Below, in pieces: positions 58,483 to 64,000 of a DNA stretch of 64,000 nt. The DNA lies in NCBI RefSeq assembly GCF_011752565.1, contig NZ_VWXK01000014.1:99953-163952 (forward strand), written 5' to 3'. The DNA comes from Pantoea sp. Ap-967. GTDB taxonomy: Bacteria; Pseudomonadota; Gammaproteobacteria; Pseudomonadales; Pseudomonadaceae. The position numbers were made by a program, and so were the translations under genes. The notes below the pieces were generated by a model. That model was not told the origin of the DNA, did not search any database, and was given only the letters and a program-made list of their open reading frames with translations. Position 1 is the first letter of the stretch, and every line of letters begins with the position of its first letter.

Positions 58483-59541
58483 TCAGGCAAACACCTGCAG
58501 GCTCTGCGGCGGCAGGGCCACCCAGATATCCTGCGAGCCCAGGCGCGGCATGGCTTCGGGCGCAAGCTCGGCGAGCAGTGCGTGGCCCGGCAGGGCCTTG
58601 AGCTCGAAGCTCATGCGGCAGCGGTTGCCGAGAAAGGTGATTTCGCGGACCTTGGCCGGAAACAGGTTTTCCTCATGCACCACCGGGTTGACGGTGATCG
58701 CCTCCGGGCGGCAGAACAGCCGGCCACTGTTGGCCGGGCCTGCATTGGCGGCCAGGCGCATGTTCATGCCCCCCACTTGGGCGTGGCTGTCGCCATTGCG
58801 CTGGAACGGCAGCCAGTTGCCCTGGCCGACGAATTCGGCAACGAAGGGCGTGGCCGGCTGGTCGTAGATTTCCTGCGGGGTCGCGTACTGCTCGACCTGG
58901 CCGTTGTTCATTACCGCGATGCGGTCGGCCATGAGCATGGCCTCGTCCTGGTTGTGGGTGACCATCAAGGTGGTGATGCCAAGCTGGCGCTGCAGCTGGC
59001 GCAACTCGGTGCACAGGTGCTCGCGCACGCGGGCGTCGAGCGCCGACATCGGTTCGTCCAGCAGCAGCAGCGAAGGCGCCGGGGCCAGCGCACGGGCCAG
59101 GGCCACCCGTTGCTGCTGGCCGCCGGAGAGCTGGCCGGGGTATTTCTTCTCGCTGCCGGCCAGGCCCACCAGTTCGAGCATGTCGGCCACGCGCTGGCGG
59201 CTTTCGTCGCGGCTGCTACCGGTCAGGCCGTAGGCGATGTTGGCCTCGACGGTGAGGTTGGGGAACAGCGCGTAGGATTGGAACAGGATGCCGTAGTCAC
59301 GGGCCTGGGGCGGCAACTCGGAGATGTCGCGTTCGCCGATGTACAGCGCCCCGCGGTCCTGGCGTTCGAGGCCGGCGATGCAGCGCAGCAGGGTGGTCTT
59401 ACCGCAGCCGGACGGGCCGAGCAGGCAGACCAGCTCGCCGGCGGCGATGTCCAGGGACACGTCGTTGAGCGCCGTGAAGGCACCGAAACGCTTGTGGATA
59501 CCGCGCACTTTCATCTGTGCGCCCGGGGTGGCGTGGTTCAT
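58483..59541 (-). CDS. aepV: aminoethylphosphonate-type ABC transporter ATPase
   Basis: The 352-residue ATPase has Walker A LGPSGCGKTTLLRCIAG, a Q-loop (LFQSYALFPNLT), signature QLSGGQQQRVALARAL, Walker B LLLLDEPMSALD and a C-terminal TOBE domain (FCRPEAITVNP...). It drives import with the downstream permease and binding protein. The order regulator-ATPase-permease-binding protein-HD oxygenase is consistent with an AEP uptake operon. It starts MNHATPGAQMKVRG. Confidence 0.82.
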   Translation of the reverse strand: MNHATPGAQMKVRGIHKRFGAFTALNDVSLDIAAGELVCLLGPSGCGKTTLLRCIAGLERQDRGALYIGERDISELPPQARDYGILFQSYALFPNLTVEANIAYGLTGSSRDESRQRVADMLELVGLAGSEKKYPGQLSGGQQQRVALARALAPAPSLLLLDEPMSALDARVREHLCTELRQLQRQLGITTLMVTHNQDEAMLMADRIAVMNNGQVEQYATPQEIYDQPATPFVAEFVGQGNWLPFQRNGDSHAQVGGMNMRLAANAGPANSGRLFCRPEAITVNPVVHEENLFPAKVREITFLGNRCRMSFELKALPGHALLAELAPEAMPRLGSQDIWVALPPQSLQVFA

Positions 59542-59697
59542 GGCAAGGCCTCATCGAACAAGTGAGGCCATGCTAGGAAGGCTGTGCGAAGGTTCTGTGG
59601 CGTTTGGGCAAAAGCCGGCGATAGTGGTATAGGCAGATTTTGTAGTGGCCCGCCGGGTGCATGCATTCCCCGGTAGGTCGCGCCTACCAGGGAAGTG

Positions 59698-60561
59698 TCA
59701 TACCCCTATGACTTCCTGGGCCACACCCAGGAAGGCCGCTGGCAAGCGGGCCTGGCGCCGCTCTTTCAGGCAGTACAGGTACTCATGCATCACTGGCGCC
59801 TGCTCCAGCGCCAGCACCCGCAGCTCGGGATTGTGCGGCACCTCGTGGCGGGCAATCACGCTGATGCCGATATTGCGCAGCACCGCCTCGCGGATCGACT
59901 CACGGCTACCGATCTCCAGCAATGCGCCGGCCTTCACCCCGGCATCCTGCATCATCTGCTCGGTGAGCTTGCGGGTGGTCGACCCTTTCTCGCGCATCAG
60001 CAGGCAATGCCCCGCCACCACGTCGATGGCCACCTGCTGGCGATGGGCCAAGGGGTGATTACGGTGCACCGCCACCACCAGCGGGTCGCTGCCAAGCACC
60101 CGCCGCACCAGCCGTGCATCCTCCACCAACTGCGACGACGCAGCGATGTCCACCCGGTAATCTTCGAGCATTTCCAGCACCTGCTGCGAGTTGCCGATCT
60201 CCACCGCCACCTCTACCTGGGGCAGGCGTTCGCGGAAGATTTTCACCAGGTCGAGGATGTAGTACGGCGCGGTGGCAGCAATGCGCAGGCTGCCCTGGGC
60301 CTGGCCGCTGTTGCGCAGTTCGAACTCGATGTCGGCCTCTTGCTGCAGCAGCGCCTTGACCATCGGCAGCAGGCGCACGCCCTCCTCGCTCAGCACCAGG
60401 CGCCGGCCGCCGCGGTAGAACAGCTCCACCGCGTACTGGCTTTCCAGGTTGCGAATCTGCGTGGTGACGGTGGGCTGGCTGAGCCCGAGCTTCTTCGCCG
60501 CCAGGGTGATGCTGCCCAGGCGGGCCACCATGTAGAAGGCTTTGAGCTCGGCACTGAGCAT
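59698..60561 (-). CDS. LysR-family regulator of the phosphonate importer
   Basis: The 287-residue protein has an N-terminal winged helix-turn-helix (GSITLAAKKLGLSQPTVTTQIRNLE, about residues 16-40) and a periplasmic-binding-like effector domain. It is co-directional with, and 156 nt upstream of, the ATPase gene. The intergenic region contains a GGTAGG/CCTACC hairpin (59672-59688) and a TATAGTGG-like stretch; a T-N11-A operator could not be fixed. The inducer is unknown; an aminophosphonate is a reasonable guess. Confidence 0.78.
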   Translation of the reverse strand: MLSAELKAFYMVARLGSITLAAKKLGLSQPTVTTQIRNLESQYAVELFYRGGRRLVLSEEGVRLLPMVKALLQQEADIEFELRNSGQAQGSLRIAATAPYYILDLVKIFRERLPQVEVAVEIGNSQQVLEMLEDYRVDIAASSQLVEDARLVRRVLGSDPLVVAVHRNHPLAHRQQVAIDVVAGHCLLMREKGSTTRKLTEQMMQDAGVKAGALLEIGSRESIREAVLRNIGISVIARHEVPHNPELRVLALEQAPVMHEYLYCLKERRQARLPAAFLGVAQEVIGV

Positions 60562-60570
60562 GGAAATACC

Positions 60571-62784
60571 TCATTTGCGCAGCAGGCGCAGGCCATTGAA
60601 CACCACCAGCAGGCTAACGCCCATGTCGGCGAACACCGCCATCCACAGGGTGGCCATGCCGGCAAAGGTGATCGCCAGGAACACGGCCTTGATACCCAGC
60701 GCCAGAACGATGTTCTGCACAAGGATGGCCGCACTTTGGCGCGACAGCCTGACGAACGCCGGGATTTTGCGCAAGTCGTCATCCATCAAGGCCACGTCGG
60801 CAGTCTCGATGGCGGTGTCGGTGCCGGCTGCGGCCATGGCAAAGCCGATCTCGGCGCGGGCCAGGGCCGGCGCATCGTTGATACCGTCACCCACCATCCC
60901 CACCCGATGCCCTTGGGCGTACAGCTGCTCGATGCTGCGCAGCTTGTCGGCCGGCAGCAGGTTGCCCTCGGCGCGGTCGATGCCCACCTGGGCGGCGATA
61001 GCCTGTGCGGTGTGCGGGTTGTCGCCGGTGAGCATGACGGTCTTGATACCCAGCGCGTGCAGTTCGGCGATGGCCTGGCGGCTGCTGTCCTTCAGCGTGT
61101 CGGCCACGGCGAACAGCGCCAGCGGGCCGGAGCGGTCGAGCAGCAGCACCACGGTCTTGCCCTGGCGCTCCAGGGTATCGAGCTGTGCTTCCAGCGCCGG
61201 CGAGCACAGGCCCAGCTCTTCGACCAGGCGGTGATTGCCCAGGTGGTAGGTTTCACCGTCGATATCGCCCCGCACACCACGGCCAGCCAGCGCGGCGAAA
61301 TCGCTGACTTCGCTGAGCGGCAGGCCGCTCGCCTTGGCGAACTGGGCAATGGCGCCCGACACCGGGTGGTCGGAACGGTTGGCCAGGCTTGCCGCCAAGG
61401 CCTGGGCGCGCTGCTCGAACAGCGGGTCGAGCACTTTCGCGTCGGTTTGCACGGGTTTGCCGTGGGTAATGGTGCCGGTCTTGTCCAAGGCTAAGAAGTC
61501 CAGCTTGCGGCCGCCTTCCAGGTACACGCCACCCTTGATCAGGATACCCTTGCGCGCCGCCGCGGCCAGGCCGCTGACGATGGTCACCGGGGTGGAGATC
61601 ACCAGGGCGCAGGGGCAGGCGACCACCAGCAGCACCAGCGCGCGGTACACCCAGTCGAACCAGGCACCGGCCATGAACAGCGGCGGGATGATCGCCACCA
61701 CCAGGGCCAGGGCGAACACGGCCGGGGTGTAGATGCGCGAGAACTGGTCGACGAAACGCTGGGTCGGCGCCCGTGCGCCCTGGGCCTCTTCCACGGCCTT
61801 GATGATGCGCGCCAGGGTCGACTGCCCTGCCGCCGCGCTCACGCGGTACTCCAGGGCACCGGCCTGGTTGATGGTGCCGGCGAACACCTTGTCGCCAGTG
61901 GCTTTCTCCACGGGCAGGCTTTCGCCGGTGATCGCTGCCTGATCGACGCTGGATTGCCCACTGACCACCTCGCCGTCCAGGCCGATGCGCTCGCCTGGGC
62001 GCACCCGCACCCGGGCACCGATGGCCACTTCACGCACGCCGACTTCACGCCACTGGCCATCGGCCTGCTGCACCGTGGCCATGTCCGGCGCCAGCTGCAT
62101 CAGCCCGCCAATGGCATTGCGCGCGCGGTCCAGCGAATGGGCCTCGATCAGTTCGGCCAGGGTGAACAGCACCATCACCATGGCCGCTTCCGGCCATTGG
62201 CCGATCAACACGGCGCCGGTCACGGCGATGCTCATCAGCGCGTTGATGTTGAGGTTGCGGTTTTTCAGGGCGATCCAGCCCTTCTTGTAGGTGCCCAGGC
62301 CACAGCCGAGGATCGCCGCCAGGGCCAACACCGCCACCAGCCACTCGGGCGCCCGCCCGCTGAAGTGCGCCACTTCGGCGCCAATCGCGGCAACACCGGC
62401 CAAGGCCAGCGGCCACCAGCGGGCCTTGTGCGGCTGCGCTGCGCGGGCAGCACCGTCCTCTTCGGCGGCCAGCGGCTCGGCCTTCATGCCCAGGCTGTCG
62501 ATGGCCCGCTCGATCTCGGCGGTGCCGGCCAGGGTATGGCGCACGCCAAGGATGCGGTTGATCAGGTTGAACTCCAGCTGCTCGATACCTGCCAGCTTGC
62601 CCAGCTTGTCCTGGATCAGGGTTTGTTCGGTGGGGCAGTCCATGGCGTCGATGCGAAACCGGCTGAGCTGGGCGTGGCTGCTGGCCTTCTCGCTCAGTTG
62701 CACCTTGGCAGGCGCAGCGGCGGCGCCACAGCAACTGTGGGCGTGGTGGTCGTGCTTGTGGGGGTGGCTGACAGGCTGGTTCAT
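60571..62784 (-). CDS. cadA: heavy-metal (Cd/Zn/Pb) P1B-type ATPase
   Basis: The 737-residue pump exports divalent heavy metals. The N-terminus is His-rich (SHPHKHDHHAHSCC), followed by an HMA-like domain with the motif IDAMDCPTEQTLI. The core has the metal-site CPCALVIS in membrane helix 6, the TGES loop (AITGESLPVEK), the phosphorylation motif DKTGTITHGK, the SDHPVSGAIA box and GDGINDAPALARA. It is divergent from cadR and controlled by the shared operator. Metal specificity (Cd, Zn or both) is inferred from the CPC motif and regulator. Confidence 0.94.
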   Translation of the reverse strand: MNQPVSHPHKHDHHAHSCCGAAAAPAKVQLSEKASSHAQLSRFRIDAMDCPTEQTLIQDKLGKLAGIEQLEFNLINRILGVRHTLAGTAEIERAIDSLGMKAEPLAAEEDGAARAAQPHKARWWPLALAGVAAIGAEVAHFSGRAPEWLVAVLALAAILGCGLGTYKKGWIALKNRNLNINALMSIAVTGAVLIGQWPEAAMVMVLFTLAELIEAHSLDRARNAIGGLMQLAPDMATVQQADGQWREVGVREVAIGARVRVRPGERIGLDGEVVSGQSSVDQAAITGESLPVEKATGDKVFAGTINQAGALEYRVSAAAGQSTLARIIKAVEEAQGARAPTQRFVDQFSRIYTPAVFALALVVAIIPPLFMAGAWFDWVYRALVLLVVACPCALVISTPVTIVSGLAAAARKGILIKGGVYLEGGRKLDFLALDKTGTITHGKPVQTDAKVLDPLFEQRAQALAASLANRSDHPVSGAIAQFAKASGLPLSEVSDFAALAGRGVRGDIDGETYHLGNHRLVEELGLCSPALEAQLDTLERQGKTVVLLLDRSGPLALFAVADTLKDSSRQAIAELHALGIKTVMLTGDNPHTAQAIAAQVGIDRAEGNLLPADKLRSIEQLYAQGHRVGMVGDGINDAPALARAEIGFAMAAAGTDTAIETADVALMDDDLRKIPAFVRLSRQSAAILVQNIVLALGIKAVFLAITFAGMATLWMAVFADMGVSLLVVFNGLRLLRK

Positions 62785-62814
62785 GGGGTCATCCTTAAAT
62801 TGAGCCTGTTGCCA

Positions 62815-62845
62815 AGTGAACACCCTGTAGCCACTATAGGGTCAA
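62815..62845 (-). promoter_or_regulatory. MerR-type cadA promoter with CadR operator
   Basis: On the minus strand TTGACC (62845-62840) and TTCACT (62820-62815) are 19 nt apart, the overlong spacer typical of MerR-family activated promoters. A near-perfect dyad ACCCTATAG/CTACAGGGT with a central TGG (62822-62842) lies in the spacer. It matches the known CadR operator pattern of P. putida. Confidence 0.9.
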
Positions 62846-62868
62846 GCCACTTGCTGGAGATTTCGCCC

Positions 62869-63312
62869 ATGAAGATCGGAGAACTGGCAAAAGCCACCGA
62901 TTGCGCCGTGGAAACCATTCGCTACTACGAGCGTGAACAACTGCTGCCTGAACCGGCGCGCACCGAGGGTAACTATCGCCAATACACCCAGGCCCATGTG
63001 GAGCGCCTGACCTTCATCCGCAACTGCCGCACCCTGGACATGACCTTGGACGAGATCCGCAGCCTGCTGCGCCTGCGCGACAGCCCCGATGGCTCATGCG
63101 GCAGCGTCAATGCGCTGATCGATGAGCATATCGAGCATGTGCAGGCGAGGATCGATGGCTTGATGGCGTTGCAGGCGCAGCTGGTGGAGCTACGTCAGCG
63201 CTGCAATGCCCAGGGGAGTGAGTGCGCGATTTTGCAGCAATTGGAGGTGAATGGGGCGGTATCGGTGCCAGATACCGAGCATTCACATGTGGGGCGCAGT
63301 CATGGACATTGA
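62869..63312 (+). CDS. cadR: MerR-family cadmium-responsive regulator CadR
   Basis: The 147-residue protein has an N-terminal MerR helix-turn-helix (MKIGELAKATDCAVETIRYYE), a dimerisation helix and metal-site cysteines (DGSCGSVNAL with Cys77; ECAILQQL with Cys119; Cys112 in QRCNAQ). The C-terminal tail is His-containing (HSHVGRSHGH). These match CadR, which activates cadA in response to Cd(II) and also regulates itself. It is divergent from cadA with a shared 84-nt region. Length equals that of the described CadR protein. Confidence 0.93.
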   Translation: MKIGELAKATDCAVETIRYYEREQLLPEPARTEGNYRQYTQAHVERLTFIRNCRTLDMTLDEIRSLLRLRDSPDGSCGSVNALIDEHIEHVQARIDGLMALQAQLVELRQRCNAQGSECAILQQLEVNGAVSVPDTEHSHVGRSHGH

Positions 63313-63321
63313 ACCGCCCCT

Positions 63322-63402
63322 GTAGGAGCGGGCTTGCCCCGCGAACACCGGCGAAGCCGGTGCCATCCACCGCGGTGCTTGCTTCGCGGGTCAAGCCCGC
63401 TC
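63322..63402. repeat. REP pair with the second copy broken by an insertion
   Basis: A forward REP at 63322-63345 (GTAGGAGCGGGCTTGCCCCG then CGAA) is followed by a reverse copy starting at 63383 (TTCGCGGGTCAAGCCCGCTC). That copy stops after CCGCTC at 63402, where intact copies continue CTACA; the IS110 element starts here. Confidence 0.85.
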
Positions 63403-64000
63403 TCATCAAACAAAATGCAACCCACTGATTTTTAAGGCACTCAGGCAGCGACAAGTTGATACCCCAGTTTCCGGGCTTTGCGCAGCAAAGCCCGGAGCTG
63501 GCGGTCTTGGCTTTTGGCTTCAAACTCTTCCAAGCCTTGCTCAACATAGCTTTGCTTCTTCGTAAGCAGCGTGTAGACCAGTCGAGCGAGTTGATGCGCT
63601 GTGGCCTTGATCGCACAACTGGTATCCATGCGGGTCATCCTGGCGCGATGCGATGCCCCAATGAACCCTTTGTCATTGCGAGCATTCGAAGCTGCCTGCT
63701 TGAGCGCCTGAGCCGCTCTGTTGATTATCTTGGGGCCACCTCCTGATAGCTGTCGGCCCCCCGAAATTCGGGTTGGGGGCGCTAGACCCAGCCAGGAGCA
63801 AAAATGCTGTGAGGACGGAAATCGCGAAAGATCAGCACCTATCTCACCGGCCAGAACCAACGCGGTATCCACCCCAATCGTGGGTATGGCCGTTAAATCC
63901 ACACCCAGGACCCGCCACAGCGCCTGATGCAAGGTTGCTTGATCAGCTGTGTTTCGATGGGGGCTTCGCAGTACTTTGCGAGGCTCTTTTGGCTTTTCTT
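63403..64000 (-). mobile_element. IS110-family insertion sequence, one end visible
   Basis: The element begins at the REP break and runs to the window end. It encodes an IS110 transposase on the minus strand. It carries no visible long terminal inverted repeat, as expected for IS110. Only about 0.6 kb is inside the window. Confidence 0.8.
63441..64000 (-). CDS. IS110-family transposase, N-terminal part outside window
   Basis: The visible C-terminal 185 or so residues contain the IS116/IS110/IS902 (transposase_20) domain: VDLTAIPTIGVDTALVLAGE, FCSWLGLAPPTRISGGRQLS, GPKIINRAAQALKQAA and a C-terminal basic stretch. IS110 enzymes also have an N-terminal DEDD (RuvC-like) domain, which should lie beyond position 64000. 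The open frame has no stop at the window edge, so the gene may be intact. It reads toward the REP pair and cadR. Confidence 0.85.
   Translation of the reverse strand, partial: EKPKEPRKVLRSPHRNTADQATLHQALWRVLGVDLTAIPTIGVDTALVLAGEIGADLSRFPSSQHFCSWLGLAPPTRISGGRQLSGGGPKIINRAAQALKQAASNARNDKGFIGASHRARMTRMDTSCAIKATAHQLARLVYTLLTKKQSYVEQGLEEFEAKSQDRQLRALLRKARKLGYQLVAA

Noticed and set aside
59672..59710. GGTAGG/CCTACC hairpin and nearby GTCAT/ATGAC repeat as LysR operator
   Set aside because: They lie at or just beyond the LysR gene 3' end, and half overlaps its stop codon; no T-N11-A motif could be placed with confidence.

Overview
The window is chromosomal DNA of a Pseudomonas putida-group bacterium. 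Evidence for this is the high G+C with strong GC3 codon bias, the gene order (damX-like/aroB/aroK/pilQ...pilM|ponA, maeB, rpmE|priA-argS, pilT|yggS-proC-yggT-metXW-rdgB-hemW, thiSG-trmB, rpoH, ftsYEX, coaD-fdx, mutM, ilvD, folA, cadA|cadR) and about a dozen copies of the P. putida type of REP element (cores GTAGGAGCGGGCTTG and GTAGGAGCGAGC). It is mostly conserved core genome. No prophage, CRISPR array, rRNA or tRNA gene was found.

Layout. 1-6 kb (minus strand): DamX-like ATPase, shikimate genes aroB and aroK, and a reduced pilMN(OP)Q assembly cluster with PilO and PilP fused and a short PilQ. 6-18.7 kb: penicillin-binding protein PonA, malic enzyme, a secreted nuclease, rpmE, priA, argS, an FtsN-like SPOR protein, a tandem-TM2 protein, an NlpC/P60 hydrolase and a lone pilT. 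18.7-25.3 kb (plus strand): a long co-directional run from yggS to hemW and DUF3392. 25.3-25.9 kb: a 0.6-kb island with no recognised gene; it holds a possible 36-codon gene with its own ribosome site and terminator, and a near-identical 23/24-bp repeat. 25.9-33.4 kb (minus, except mtgA): thiamine genes, trmB, heat-shock sigma factor rpoH and ftsYEX. 33.6-39.2 kb: paired M16 peptidases, rsmD, a YheT-type hydrolase and sseA. 39.2-43.6 kb: a laoRCBA-type locus for long-chain alcohol/aldehyde oxidation. 43.7-54.9 kb: coaD, ferredoxin, mutM, an HDOD protein, an RlmI-type methyltransferase, ilvD, a cystine transporter, folA, and an uncharacterised membrane-protein/GTPase pair (DUF2868-DUF3482). 55-60.6 kb: a 2-aminoethylphosphonate-type ABC importer with a PhnZ-like HD oxygenase and a LysR regulator. 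60.6-63.3 kb: cadA|cadR heavy-metal efflux with a clear MerR-type operator. 63.4-64 kb: the end of an IS110-family element inserted in a REP, cut by the window edge.

No clearly new multigene system stands out. The best leads are the PhnZ-like oxygenase next to the phosphonate importer without its usual partner, the fused PilOP with an 80-nt overlap into pilQ, the 25.3-25.9 kb island, the DUF2868/DUF3482 pair and the IS110-in-REP junction. All names rest on reading the translated sequence and on remembered family and gene-order knowledge; no database search was run.
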